NCBI RefSeq assembly: GCF_024323335.1
Contig: NC_066580.1
Span: 85,111,391-85,175,390 of the forward strand
DNA: 64,000 nt
Reading direction: 5' to 3'
Source of the DNA: Lathyrus oleraceus
Taxonomy: Eukaryota > Streptophyta > Magnoliopsida > Fabales > Fabaceae
Shown here piece by piece: positions 1 through 12,507 of the stretch. Below the pieces are notes generated by a model. That model saw nothing but the letters and a program-made list of their open reading frames with translations, had not been told where the DNA came from and searched no databases. Both the position numbers and the translations under genes were made by a program. Each line of letters starts with the position of its first letter. The first letter of the stretch is position 1.

Positions 1-3000
1 TGTACATTGTACAAGATCTTGGGTTTGTGTCCCAATGCATCAACACAGTGGTGTGAGCAGAGGGACGACTCAACAGAAGAGCGGGAGATAGATTGCTTAT
101 CTCTTTTATCCGCCAATTGCCTTAATCAAGGACTTTTCCTGCTTGGGGACAAAAATAAACAAGCACAAACATCGCCTCTTAAGGAGGACTTCAGACAGGT
201 GCCTGGCCAAGTAACAGGCCAGGTCTTCCAGACTACATGGAGACAAGATTGTTATACCTCAGTGCAAATTGCTTATCAAGCAAAGTAAAGCAATATTAGC
301 AACTAATGTACCTGAAATCAATCAAATACAATCAGTATACCAATCACAGAATTAAACAGCAAATGGTTCACAATTAGCTATACACAGACAAACACAATCC
401 AATGCACCAAAGTGCAAACCATTAAGGCTCAAACTCAAATATCAATCCCTAAAAAACAAAGTCAAAATTAGCTATATACAAATCACAAGTCAACTCCAAT
501 GGAAGCACATCATCAAGCATAGGTCATTTGTGCCATTAACCTGAAACACAACTCAAAAGTGAGATCACAAACCACTAGTCCAAGACTAGGGCCAAAATGA
601 AATCAAAAATCCAAAACAGCAAGTGAAAAATAATCAAAACCAATATAAATCAATTAAGAAGATAATACAATTGGTTTCCTGTTCATATCATTCATCATTA
701 TCATTTCATGAACAAAATAGCACAAGACATGCAAATTGGAACCTCAAAGGAACAAACAGAATGAGCACAATCAAATCCACATCAAAACAGTTCAATTAAT
801 TCTCAAAAAAATCAAGATCAAACAGCATCCACAACATGTTAAGCATACCAAATTTCAGCTCATTTGGACAAAGTTAAGTAGGTCAATGAAAATCATAAAG
901 TCGACAGAAATCCAAGCAAGCTCATACATGGTAGCAAAATAAGCATCAACTTCAAGCAAATGTAAAATAGTGCCAAAACATGAGAAATGAATGAGACCAA
1001 AAACAAAATGACATTGAACATGTTAGGAATCACTCCATCAAATTTCATCTTCATATGATAAGGTATGAGCATTTCACATAGCATGTAAGTTAATCACTCA
1101 AGAAAAACCCTAAAATGTCTAAACAGCAAGCAAAAATCCCAATCAAATAGGAAATGGCTCAAAAAATCCTACAAAAAATCATGGAAAAACTAGACATATA
1201 CAAGATATCACATGCAAAATTTGAGAACAAATGGCAAAGCATAGGCATGGAAACAAAATTCATGAACACAGCATAACATAGTGTGACACACATTGTCACA
1301 CTCAACTTGAGCACATCATATCTCTCAAACCATAAGCTCAAAAATAGCGAACTATACATCAAAATCACCAGAAAAGAGTCTAGAATAAGCCTATAAAATT
1401 TCATGCATTTTGGCTAAGGCATCATCATTTCATGATCAATATGGTGAAACATGCACAAAAGGCATACATGAACAAGATCACTAGGCAAAGTCAAAAATTC
1501 ATCAGGCACAACTTTGACTACTATGCCTAAAAAAAACTAGAGACAATTTGGAGATGGATGCAAAACTTCCCATTCAATTTGGATGAAAATTGGATTTATT
1601 ATGATTTTTTGAAGTTAATTGATGAAATGAAATAATTATTTAAGTTTTTAAAATGATTTAAATGAATTAAGTTAAGCTGATGGCATTTCTGTAATTACCA
1701 TGCGCCAGGCCAAAACGCTGCAGTTTCATTAAACTGCATGGCGCGTTCTGATTGGCCCAAACCGGAGGGAAACAAGTTTTCAAACGGAAACAGGCACAAG
1801 CAAGATCTAGCACGCGAATCTGGAGATGTTCATGCACATTCATACGAATTCATCCACGTTCATCATCATCAAGAACAGATTTCAGCCAAAATGCACAAAC
1901 AATATATCGTTGGAACCGTCTTTCAACCAGGATCATGAATATGCAATCAATTTTGTCCAAAGATTAACACACAAAAAGATCCAATCGAAAACAGTTTTAA
2001 CATCTAAACTTTGATTCAAGATTTCTCAATGAATCTACAACGAAAATACACGATTCAAGCTTTAGGCTACTCAACAATGAACATTCTATCGAATCCCTAT
2101 CCTAATTGAAGCAATTATGAAGTTCGATTTCCAACCTTAATCGAAGTGCAGTTACGGATTTGGTGAGTTCAAGCCTTGATATCCAAAAACAGATGCGCAG
2201 CAAGGTGTAGATAAGAAGATGGAATCAACTTTTCAGCTCGAAGCACTTCCAATTCGTGGCAATCTTCAACTGTCATACACAAAGTGCAAATTCCATGGCC
2301 ATGGATCTTCAAGGTTTTTCCACTGTGAGCTTCAACAGAACTTCTATTTTACCTGCAAGTGAAGAATCAACAAAGAAAAGCCACGAGTATTGATGAATTC
2401 TTGATGAAATGAGGAAAAATAGTGTGTGAGAAATTGAGAGAAAATGAGAGAATTGTGAGATTTTTTCTTTTTGATCTGAAAATATGAAAATGTGATTATC
2501 CAATTCTGTTACAATTAGGCTCTTATACCTCATGCTAATCCAAAAATTAATCATGCTTAGGCAAATTGGAATGATTAGTGTAATGTGCATTTTTAAGCAA
2601 AGTGGCCAAAATGCCCTTTTCCAAACCAATCAATGTATCAGTCCAAACTTGGTTCAAGCAAGTCCTAAATGTCATTTTGGATGTGTTGCAACTGGTCCCA
2701 TGTGCATAGGCCATGTATTTCTCAAAATCACTATGTCATGCTAAAAATGCAAATGAATTCACTTGAAAAATGCCATTTTGCTATGAGAGTTTTTGATAAA
2801 ATGTGATTATGCACCATGAAAGATCACATGAAATATGGTTTGCTCAAAGAAAAATCAACCAAATTGGCCTTTCCATGTGAAAGTTATGGCACTTTGAATT
2901 TGAGCATTTTCTGAAAATGATTGGACCATATCTTGCCAACCACACATGGGAATTTCAAGTTCTTGGACTTTTTGGAATGGTGAGATCAAGATCTTCAACT

Positions 3001-3552
3001 TTCATGTTGGACAAAAATCCATTTGAAGCTTGTATGATGAAGTAATTTTGGGGAGAAAAACTTTCCATTTTGGGCAGTTGAAATTACAGGTCACCTGCTA
3101 TTTTTGGAAACTCTTGATCTGACCTCCAAATCTTCAACCTTGGTCTTTGATATGTCAAATGAGACTTACATGGACATGAATGAGGCCTTTCAAACCATCT
3201 CACACCTTCCAATCCATAAAATCAGGCACAGTTGACCACAATTGACTTTCTAGGGTTTCTGAAGAAATTCAGCTTGACTGTTGAGCTTTGATCATCCAAT
3301 CTTTGGCCAAACCACTTCAAAATGATCCTTAGACCATATGAACTTGATAAATCAACCTTAGGGCTTTGTCTCAATGAAAATAGCACATGCTTGCTTGTTT
3401 GACCTGATCTCCTGACCAGTTTGACCTAATTTGTCAGTGGGCTTGCACTTGGGCAAATGGACAATGCAATGTTATGCAGTGGACCATGTTATGTTAATGA
3501 CCTAATGTGAAATGAATGTACAAAAGGTAGGGTGCAAATTTGAGGTGCTACA
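1..3552 (-). mobile_element. Element 0: partial Ogre-type LTR (family I)
   Basis: This is the part of a minus-strand LTR that reaches into the window. Its plus-strand right end reads GAGGTGCTACA, matching the GAGGTGTTACA ends of the element 1 and element 3 LTRs, and position 1 aligns with about 54553 of the element 3 LTR. The sequence right of 3552 is element A LTR, since it aligns with the reverse complement of element B near 35040. GTACA at 3553-3557 is the candidate target-site duplication; the partner lies off the left edge. The visible end is the outer end of a 5' LTR, so this is either a solo LTR or the 5' LTR of an element extending left. It holds no genes; short open frames in it are incidental. 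Confidence 0.88.
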
Positions 3553-6434
3553 GTACAGGAGTGATGTACATCACTCCACCTTTCGTTTGACACCTGGATC
3601 GCGCGTTTTGGTTCACATTTATTCCTCTGTAATTTTTGGACTTCGCCGGAGCTGGTCGGAGAAGACGGTGGCGCTGGCCACTGTCTGGTCTCCAGATTGA
3701 ATTGTGACTGTGTATTTCCATTTCCAGATTTGATCTAGGCCCTTCAATGTTATGACCAAATTAATGGCTAGGTGTGGTTGCATTGACTGAAGCGTTTGGT
3801 AGGCGCGCATGTGTGATTCGTGTGATTTGTCAGCTCATCTAATGAGCTTCATCCAACGCTTCTCCTTTTTTCTTATTTTAAATTCTGATTTCTATTTTCT
3901 TTTATTTCTTTTAATTCCATTTTATTTCTAAAATTCATATCTCTCTCATTATTGGTCCAAAAAATGTGAGACCAATTGCATTATTTCTCTTTTAATTTCT
4001 AGTTTCTAAAAATGATTTTTTATATTTTTTATTTTATCTTTTGCTATTTTTGAATAATTTTCTCTTTTCTGGTTATTTTTAATTCATTTTAAATAGTTTT
4101 TTATATCCAAAAAATACAAAAATATTTTCTAAACCTCTTTGAATGATGATAGGTCTATGAAAAATATTCTCATCAATTTATTAATTGATTTGAGATTTAT
4201 TTGAGATTTTAGTTCGATTAGGTTATGTTTATGCATTTTTAATTGATTTAAAATAGTTTCTGACTTTTAAAAATGCTGAAATTTTTTGTAAAACTTTGTT
4301 TGACCTTGTTGAACTTGGGATAATTCACTTGGACTTTTCAAAGTTGATTTGAAGTGAATTTGAAGTTTGACCTTTCTTTATTATTTTAATTCAAGTTTAT
4401 TTTAAATATTAAAAATGCCAAAAATATTTTTATTTGTTTCTTGACTTCTAATTCTCATTTTGCCTCTGTTTTCTATTGTTTGACCTTGATCTTCTCTATC
4501 TTTGGTCATAGCTTGTTGATTATCTCATTCCATTTCATTTAATGCACTTTAATTCTTCTTCTTCTTCTTCTTCTTCTTCTTTTTTGATCAATGAGTTAAA
4601 GATTGGTGGTTAGCATTGATTAGGGAGGTTTAATCTTCCTTGATTCAAATCTAGTTCATCTTGATCATGGATCATGTGAATGGCTTTGCATTAAGGATAG
4701 ATTTCTTCCTAAATCATGCAAAGAACCTAAATCAATACAAGATCATTTCTCATCTTCTTTTTGGCATGGCAGGTTGTTGGAGTTTGATTCACTAATCAAG
4801 ACCTCTAACTTGTGTTGTTGCCTATATTATTATTGACCGACCTCAGATAGTTATGACTTCTACATAATTCCAATTACGATTGCTTAACATAGCGCTAAAT
4901 TTGCCCTATGGCACACTAACGACTAACACTAACCATTAACCATTAACATTTACTTCTTGCACTTTACATTTATGCAATTTACTATTCTTGTACATATTAT
5001 TCATTTGCTTTTCCCTTTTCTCACTTGAGCACATGTTTATGTTAATGCAATTTGCCTTTTGCTCACTTGAGCAAATAATTGTGTATATACTATTGTGCTT
5101 GTGTTTGTTTTGATTGTTATGGACCAAATGCAAAGAAATGGACAAATGGACTTAGTTTTTAGGACTTTCCCTGTGCAAATTGGAGTAAAAGGACCTTAAT
5201 ATTGAAGATGGATTAAAAGGACCAAACCTCTAAACTCATTCTTGTCCATTCTTGATTTTATTCATAAGACTCTTTGATGTGTGTGCTTTTATGCTAGGGG
5301 ATCCTATGAGAGCTCAAATTGAAGAAGCCATGTTCATACAAAGTGAAAGATACAAGAGAAATTGGGGATCTTCTAAGAGCTTGTTTGATTATGTTGATTG
5401 CTTGAGCTTACACTTATTTTGCTTGCATATTCCAAAGGGTGGGAGCTACTTGGATCATCAATATGATCTCAAGAGAGGAACTCCATTTGAGGTCTTGTTT
5501 CTTATCCCTCATCTCTTGTATGTTTAGGACTTTAGTCATTCTTCTTCTTCCCTCCACTCTAACCCAAGCCAAAACTTTTGCGCAAACATTTAACACTTCC
5601 TTTCAAACATTAGAAACCTAAGCCTTATGCTTTTGATTTTCAAACTTTCTTTTCATAACACTTATTTTGAATTGAACTTCTAAGTCAACTTTGACCATAT
5701 TTTGTACATACTTTTCATTGGTAAATATAACCCATTCAAATGATTTTTTTGTGGTTTCAATGACCACTTTCTTAATCAAAACTTTTCATAACCTTTAGCT
5801 ATCAGGTTTGAGTTATCTTTGAGGTAGATGTAATACTCACCTATATCCTTAGTGATGGACAATGAGTCTTCCATGCTTATTATAGGGTTAACCCCTCACT
5901 AGCATGTTGAAGCTATCCTCACATGGTGGATTTGTGGTTTTTAGGTTGAGTTTTCTCCCATGAATAACAAAAGACCTTAAGGCTTTTGGACCAATCAATT
6001 CACTAACTCATTTTTAGATTTTTACCCCCGAACTACGAGGTTTTTATCCTAATCTTTTTTAAGATGGTACGTAGGCAATGGGTTTATCCATCCAAACACA
6101 AAATGTAAAATACTTGTATATTCTCTTCTCATCTCTTCCATCATGTTTGCACAAACAAATTTTCACAAAATACCGACCTTACAACCAATGTGAAAAGGGA
6201 TCCCTAGGAGTACCTAGGATGTTTTGGGTGCTTAAAACCTTCCCATTGCATAACCAACCCCCTTACCCCGATCTCTGACATTTTTACTAGTTTTTGATTC
6301 GATAGAACTTTTTAGGTTTTTTGTTCGCTTTCTAACCATTCCTTTGGATAAATAGAAGTGCGGTGGCGACTCGACTTGTATGGTTTACCTTGGATTTAGT
6401 CAATATCTCTAATGGTAACGAATACCCCGCTACA
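3553..6434 (+). mobile_element. Element A: LTR, R/U5 part (family II)
   Basis: This is the downstream part of a plus-strand LTR ending ACCCCGCTACA at 6434, followed by a primer site. Its upstream part, with the promoter, was displaced by element 0. It aligns with the reverse complement of element B's LTR at 32658-35653 and 8244-8782. Visible inside are a (TTC)n microsatellite at 4553-4581, a U5 hairpin CCTAGG-AGTA-CCTAGG at 6203-6218, and a primer-site-like TGGCGACTC at 6364-6372. The stretch 3900-4550 is AT-rich without recognisable genes. Confidence 0.87.
4553..4581 (+). repeat. (TTC)n microsatellite
   Basis: About nine uninterrupted TTC units lie inside the element A LTR. The corresponding place in element B near 34035 (AAGAAGAAG on the plus strand) is shorter, so the tract has changed length since the copies separated. 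Confidence 0.85.
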
Positions 6435-6440
6435 GAAAAG

Positions 6441-6458
6441 TGGCGACTCTGCTGGGGA
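6441..6458 (+). other. Primer binding site of element A
   Basis: TGGCGACTCTGCTGGGGA begins six bases after the LTR terminus CTACA. The same 18-mer occurs next to the element 1 5' LTR (27502-27519, other strand) and, with one mismatch, in element 2 (37648-37665). Its complement ends in CCA as a tRNA 3' end does. Ogre elements are known to use tRNA-Arg; the identity of this tRNA is not proven by the window. Confidence 0.9.
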
Positions 6459-7355
6459 TATTTGTCTAGTGGGTTTTGCCTACTTTTCATATTTGTTGTA
6501 TTGTTGTGTATATTATTTTGTGACATATATTTTGTGCAATTTGGGATTATTGTATTGTATGTAATGTTTGAATTGCTTGAATATTAATTCCTTGTATTCT
6601 TGGTGATCTTTGTGAGATGAGTTCTATACCCGAACTCGAGTGCACTTAGGATAGGAGAATGGCATAGTCTTGTTGACTTGTGTGGAGTTATTCCTTAGCA
6701 AGTTGACTTGCAAGCCCATTCACTTGGTGGAGGTCATGTTGGGATCAATAATGTCACACAAGTAGTTGTGGTTAGACCTTACTCTTTCTAATATAGACCT
6801 TGGAAGCCAAGGACCTTAGTTTACCAAGCCCATCTTGGCCTATTCTTATGATGTAGTGCGAAAGTCGTTCAAGTGTAAGATTTGATACGATTGTTACGCG
6901 ATACTACACTCATAAGAGTCTCTCTTGAGAATATTTTTGGAATACGAGTAGTCGTTTCTCCGATAATATCCGAAAGATGGGATGATGACTATGGGAACCT
7001 CTTGTAGAACATGTTTGGCAGGTTTAAACCCTAGTACACTCCCTTTGGGTGGTTCTTAACCGAGACTCCATGCTCGTGACTTGCAACAAACCCTTGATTC
7101 ATGGTTGATCCGTTCTTGTATCCTTAATATCAATGGAACTTGGGTGTTGATAAGGTGTAAACCATAATCCACCAAAATGGATGATTGATATTAAGGATGA
7201 CATGATCCATCCCATGACCTTTGTTTGGTGTGCTTTGCTTGATCCTTGAGTGTGATTGTTGCATTCATGCATCCATGCACCCATTTGCATCCATATCATC
7301 AATAATGAGAAAATTTTCAAGGAACTTAAGAGGTCTATTTGCAAAAAATTTAGAC
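6459..7355 (+). other. Element A leader (untranslated)
   Basis: About 0.9 kb between primer site and ORF1, closely matching the element 2 leader at 37666-38566 throughout. I see no gene in it. The close match contrasts with the largely unrelated LTR middles of the two elements, so the internal regions belong to one family while the LTRs do not. Confidence 0.75.
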
Positions 7356-8243
7356 ATGGAAAGATAAAGAAGGAATACAAAGAAGTACAGTTTCCGACAA
7401 CCCGACTTAAAAGAGCTAAGGAATTTGACATCCTATGTATTAGATCCCTTGGGTTTCAAGGCTCGTTTTGGGAAGCTTCTATCTGTTCTGACTACTCAAG
7501 TGGACGATGAATTGATGAGTGTATTGGTGCAGTTTTATGATCCCTTGTACCGTTGCTTCACATTTCCGGATTTTCAGCTTTTGCCCACGCTTGAGGAGTA
7601 TGCCTACCTTGTGGGTATACCTATTCTAGACCAGTTGTCGTTCAGTGGCTTAGAGAGTGTTCCTACTTCTCAAGAGATAGATGATATGTTACATATAGAT
7701 GAATCTCTGATTGGTGCTCATATGACTACCAAAGGTGGAATTCAAGGTCTCCCTTCTGAGTTTCTCATTGCTCAAGCTACTATGTATGGGAAGGCCATGA
7801 GTGAGGACGCCTTTGAAGCCATATTTGTACTTCTCATTTATGGGCTAGTCTTATTCCCCAACATCGACAAGTTTTTGGATGTGAACGCTATTAGGATTTT
7901 CTCTACTCTTAATCTCGTTTCGACTCTGTTGGGTGACACTTGCTTTTCTTTGCATATGAGGAATGCAAAGGATGGTGGTACCATTGTGTGTTGTTTGCCT
8001 CTGTTGCACAAGTGGTTTATTTCGTACTTGCCACAGACGGTCGCCTTCAAAGAGAACAAAGGATGTCTACGGTGGTCCACGAGACTTATGTCTCTCACTA
8101 ATGATGATATCTTTTGGTACAACCGTGTATATGATGGTGTGCAGATTATCAACTCTTGTGGTGAATTCTCCAATGTACCTCTTCTTGGTACATGTGATGG
8201 GATTAACTACAACCCTATTTTGGCATGTTGTCAGCTTGGGTTC
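7356..8243 (+). pseudogene. Element A ORF1 (DUF7745-like), broken
   Basis: This is the N-terminal half of the extra ORF that Ogre-type elements carry upstream of gag; its function is unknown. It aligns along its length with element 2 ORF1 (38567-40018) and more distantly with element 1 ORF1, sharing the block around QFYDP..RCF.FPDF and the motif YGLVLFPN. From memory the family corresponds to Pfam DUF7745, which I could not check. The start ATG at 7356 is followed at codon 4 by TAA (7365-7367), where element 2 has CAA, so this copy opens again only at an internal ATG at 7425. The frame stays open to 8243, where the inverted LTR of element B interrupts it; the last codons of the open frame (to 8282) are LTR sequence, not protein. 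The coiled-coil C-terminal half is missing from the window. Not functional. Confidence 0.83.
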
Positions 8244-8782
8244 TGTAGCGGGGTATTCGTTACCATTGGAGATATTGACTAAAGCCAAGGTAAATCATAC
8301 AAGTCGAGTCGCCATCGCACTTCTATTTATCCAAAGGAATGGTTAGAAAGCGAACAAAAACCTAAAAGTTTTAACAAAAACTAGTAAAAAGAAACAGAGA
8401 TCTGGGTAAGGGGGTTGATTATACAATGGGAAGGTATTAGGCACCCAAAACATCCTAGGTACTCCTATGGAGCCCTTTTCACATTTGTTGTAAGGTTGGT
8501 ATTTTGTGAAAAATTTGTTTGTGCAAACATGATTGAAGAGATGAGAAAAGAATATACAAATTTATTTACATTTTATGTTTGGATGGATGAACCCATTGCC
8601 TACGTACCATCTTAAAAAAAAGATTAGGATCAAAACCTCGTAGTTCGGGGTAAAAATCTCAAAATGAATTGGTGAATTGATTGGTCCAAAAGCCTTAAGG
8701 TTTTTTGTTATCAAAGGGAGAAAACTCAACCTAAAACCACAAATCCACCATGTGAGGATATCTTTAACATGCTAGTGAGGGG
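8244..8782 (-). mobile_element. Element B LTR, piece 1 (3' terminus)
   Basis: The plus strand begins TGTAGCGGGGTATTCG, the reverse complement of the family II LTR end. It interrupts element A ORF1: the base before it lies in a codon run that continues uninterrupted in element 2 (near 39450). GGTTC at 8239-8243 is the candidate target-site duplication. The piece ends at the AGGGG duplicated by element 1. It carries the U5 hairpin (8454-8469, one mismatch) and a primer-site-like GAGTCGCCA at 8306-8314. Confidence 0.88.
8778..8782. repeat. Target-site duplication AGGGG, left copy, element 1
   Basis: AGGGG directly precedes the element 1 LTR terminus TGTCGCATCC and recurs at 32653-32657 directly after the other LTR. 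Joining the flanks gives the GTGAGGGGTTAACCCTAT context seen inverted in elements A (near 5890) and S (near 52520), which confirms the empty site. Confidence 0.95.
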
Positions 8783-9184
8783 TGTCGCATCCTGCGAAAA
8801 AACAACCGGCGAGCTAAACAAAAACAAACACAGAGCCGCCACTGCGCGTTATTTATCCCAAAATAGGGAAAGGAAACGCTCAGAGAAACCTGGAAAAAGC
8901 ATGGTCTCGCGACCAAAGAGAAAGGGTAAGGGAGTCGGTTACGCGAGGGGAAGGTATTAGCACCCCTCACGTCCGTCGTACTCGACGGGATCCACGTTCT
9001 AGAATAAAGAATAGGTTGCTAAAACATCACACACACACACAGGGAACGCAGGTGGGGTTAAGAGAAGGGAGCTCGATAGGACATCGCATCCTATGCCTAC
9101 ATATCTCGTCTGGAACGAGAATCAGAGCCACTGTAGTTCGGCTTACGCACGCCAAACAACACAAAACAAACAAACACACAAGGG

Positions 9185-9370
9185 TAGGAAACATGGAGCC
9201 CGACAACCACTTGATGGAATTATGTCAGCATCCGAACCAAAACACACTCAAAAGGGCAAACGTGGAGCCCGACAGCCAATCACTGGGCTTACGTCAGCAT
9301 CCGAACCCAAAACACCAAACACTGGAACCCAGATGCCACTTGATGGACTTACACCGGCTTCCAAGCACAC
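9185..9370 (-). repeat. About 60-bp degenerate tandem repeat in U5
   Basis: Three units share a core that reads on the plus strand approximately GGAGCCCGACAACCACTTGA, then a GGCTTACGTCAGCATCCG-like part. The same unit occurs in the partner LTR (27924-28109), element 3 (about 53855-53960), and in more diverged form in S (about 51836-52060) and C (about 61540-61800). Confidence 0.7.
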
Positions 9371-11272
9371 AACAAGCACAAACAAACAAACAACAACTTG
9401 CTAAGGAGTCGGGGACTCGAGCCTAGCATTTGTCAAACAACACACGCAAAAAAGAAAAAGGCGCCCGGAGAGGTCTCGCACGACCTCCTGCCTACATACC
9501 TCGTCTGGAACAAGGATCAGGGCGATGTAGTTCCCCTGAAAGGGACTGAAATTCTAGCCAGAAACAAAGGGGGACACACTACCAGGGAGCTGTACTCGAG
9601 CCTAGTGTTATCATGCATCATTGCCCTATGTTCAGGTTTCTATCCTACTTGCATCAGCAAACTACTCCTATCCAGGAAAGAAGCAAGCATACAAGCATAC
9701 AAAGTAACTCAAGCATTTGCAAGCAAACATGTCACACAAACATTCACAAAGCACACACTATAACCAAACAAGTGGGCTCAATCAATAGGTTTAACTGCCG
9801 AAGCAATTCATCTGTACATGGGTGTTAGTCGCTCTTAACCTTGCCATTGAGGGGCTAAGGTGAAGCAGAAGAAAGGTGAAGTGAGGATGAGACCTCACAG
9901 CTCTTATCCCTGACCAGGGAGAGCTTCAGACAAAAGAGCATGGGTCCAGAATGTGGGAACCCTTCTATACTCAAAGACTCTGACTCGATTGTGCAACAGC
10001 ACAGGATCTTGGGTTCGTGCCCCAATGCATCAACACACAGCAGTGTGAGCAGAGGGACGACTCAACAGAATAGTGGGGGATATATTGCATATCCCTAGCT
10101 TCCACCAATTGCCTCATAGAGATCTTTACCTGCTTGGGCACAAAAAGTAAACAACCACAATCATTGCCTCTTAAGGAGGACTTCAGACATTTGCCCGGCC
10201 CGGTAACAGGCCCGGTCTCCCAGACTACATGAAGTCAAAAGGACCTACCTCAATTGGTTTACACAACCAAGCAGCAGCAAGCAAGTTCTTAAAAGAACTA
10301 TAAGCAACTAAATGTACCTGAAAACAATCAAGTATCATCAGTACTCAGACAGACAAACATAAACAGCAAATGTTAATCAGTTAATCTATACAGATCAATG
10401 CACATAAAGGCAAGCTATAAGCTCAAGCTCAAGCTTCACAACCTACAAAACAAATTCATGTTAGTAGACAACATCAAACAACATCAACTTAATCCACTTG
10501 ATTCAATCTCCTTAAGCATTGTGCTTTTCATCCTGAAAAATCAAGCAAATGTGAGAAACAAGACCACTAGGCCAAGCCTAGGGTCCAAAAGTGAGAAAAA
10601 AATTCTAAACAGCAAGGGATCTTCAACCAAAATCAAATTAAAGCCAAACAAAAGCAAATACAATTGGTCCCATGCTTATACCATTCACCATATTCATTTC
10701 ATACACAAAACAAGCCAAACTAGGTCAAATGGAACACCAAATATCCAAACAGAATGACTTTAACCAAATCCATATCAAAACAATTCTAAAAATCCTCAAA
10801 TAATTTACACCTAAACAGGACATATTCAAGGTATAGCATGTCAATTTTCAGCTCAATTGGACAAAAGGAACTATGTCAATGAAAATCAAGAAAAACAGAC
10901 ACAATTATTCAAGCCAAGCCATAGCATCAACACATGCATTCACTTCAAAAAATCATAAGTCAATGAAAACAATTAAGAAATGAATAGGACCAAAACAAGG
11001 ATGTCCTACAATGTGTCTACAACCATCATACCAAATTTCATGTTCATCTAAAACCATATGAGCATTTCACAAAGATAATACAAACATGTGTCACATGAAC
11101 TTGCACATTTGACCAACAGAGATGAAAAATACCAATCAAATTGAAAATGCCATAGAAAAACCCAGAAAAAATCACATAGCATCTTAACATATCAATGAAC
11201 ATCCATGCAAAATTTCAAGTCATTCTAACAAGCATAGGCTAGGCAAATAATTTCATGAGGTTGCCCTAATTA

Positions 11273-11295
11273 GGTGTGACACAAATTGTCACACC
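11273..11295. repeat. Conserved dyad GGTGTGACA / TGTCACACC
   Basis: A perfect 9-bp inverted repeat separated by CAAAT. It recurs at 30011-30033, 55831-55853, 63601-63623, 49926-49948 (other orientation) and, with 8 bp, at 1281-1301. It lies about 1.2 kb downstream of the TATA-like site in element sense, so it should be transcribed. Confidence 0.9.
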
Positions 11296-12499
11296 TAAGT
11301 TCAAAAATCATATCTCACTCCACAGGTATCCAAAATTCACAAACTTTATATGTAAATCACCATTAACATGTCTACAATCACCACAAAAACTTTCAGACAT
11401 TTCTTTTAAGGTATGAGAATTTCACATCAAAAATGGTAGAACATGTCAAAAATGCACACAAGTCAAACATTCATAGACCAAGTCAAATATTTACCATGCA
11501 CAACTTGCAAAATCATACTCATAAAAAACTAGAGACAAAATGGGATCTAACAAAAAAAACCTCATATTTTTCTGATTAATAAAATATTTTTTATGATTTT
11601 TTAAATGTTCATGTGATTTTTTAATAATTATTTGAATTATATTAATTAATTAAGTGTTTTTAATGGCAATATGGTAAATACTCCTGGCCAGACCAAAACG
11701 CGGTCGTTCTACTAATTGAGGTGGAGGCACGCTATTGGTTAATGTTGGCGCGGCAAACACAATTTGAAAACGGTAATGCACAAAAATGGATCAAACGCGT
11801 TTCATCATCATCTTCTTTCCCAAAAATTCCCAGAACTCACATGAACACGCGAAGAACAAATGTCAATGAAAATTAACATGCATATAACCGTTGGAAAGGT
11901 CTTAATGTCAGGAACACGAATATGCAAGTAATTTTGTCCAATTGTTCATATATTTTACGAATAGAAGGGATTAGGTTTTGGCATCATTACTTTGAATCAA
12001 CATAACTTTCTCTACGCTCATCCATTTTACAAACCAAAGGTAGCATTGGATTCTACATCAAACACACTACGATACGCATACAACAATTAATCCATACATG
12101 AGATTCGATTTGTCACCTTATTTGGAAGGCAGTGATGGAATTCGATGTTTCAAGGCATGTAGATCCAAAACAGATGCAGTAGAAGCCTCAAGGTGTTGGA
12201 TGAAGTGCTCAGGTTAGCTTGAATTTGCTCCTAGCGCGCGAAAATTCCAAAAGCCATTGATGAATCAAGAATGAACAGTTGCGATTTGGTGCTTCTTTCA
12301 ATCCAATTTGCCAAAACAGTTGAAGTAGATGATGAATGGAGCTTGCAGCAAGAAGAATTTCACAAATTGATCAAGAATTGAGAGAGTTTCGATGGATTTT
12401 GGCTTTTGTGTTCTTGAGAGAATTTGATGAATTTGGAGGGAAAAAGGAGATTGTGATTTGTGATTTGTGAATTCTGTTAGAGTTTGTTATGATTAGGAA

Positions 12500-12507
12500 C
12501 TTATACC
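12500..12507 (-). promoter_or_regulatory. TATA-like site in element 1 3' LTR
   Basis: Element-sense GGTATAAG, about 1.4 kb from the LTR 5' end. Element 0 (element-sense GGTATAAGAG) and element 3 (GGTATATAAC) keep a TATA-like site at the aligned position, which supports a promoter role. No transcription data are available. Confidence 0.45.

Noticed and set aside
9016..9828. Open frames of 71-136 codons in the element 1 LTR, repeated at 27755-28567
   Set aside because: They recur only because the LTR is duplicated. They fall in U5 repeats and are disrupted in element 3.
10167..10185. Ribosome-binding-site-like TAAGGAGGA in the conserved LTR block
   Set aside because: The sequence is plant nuclear retrotransposon DNA, so a bacterial-type ribosome site has no meaning here.
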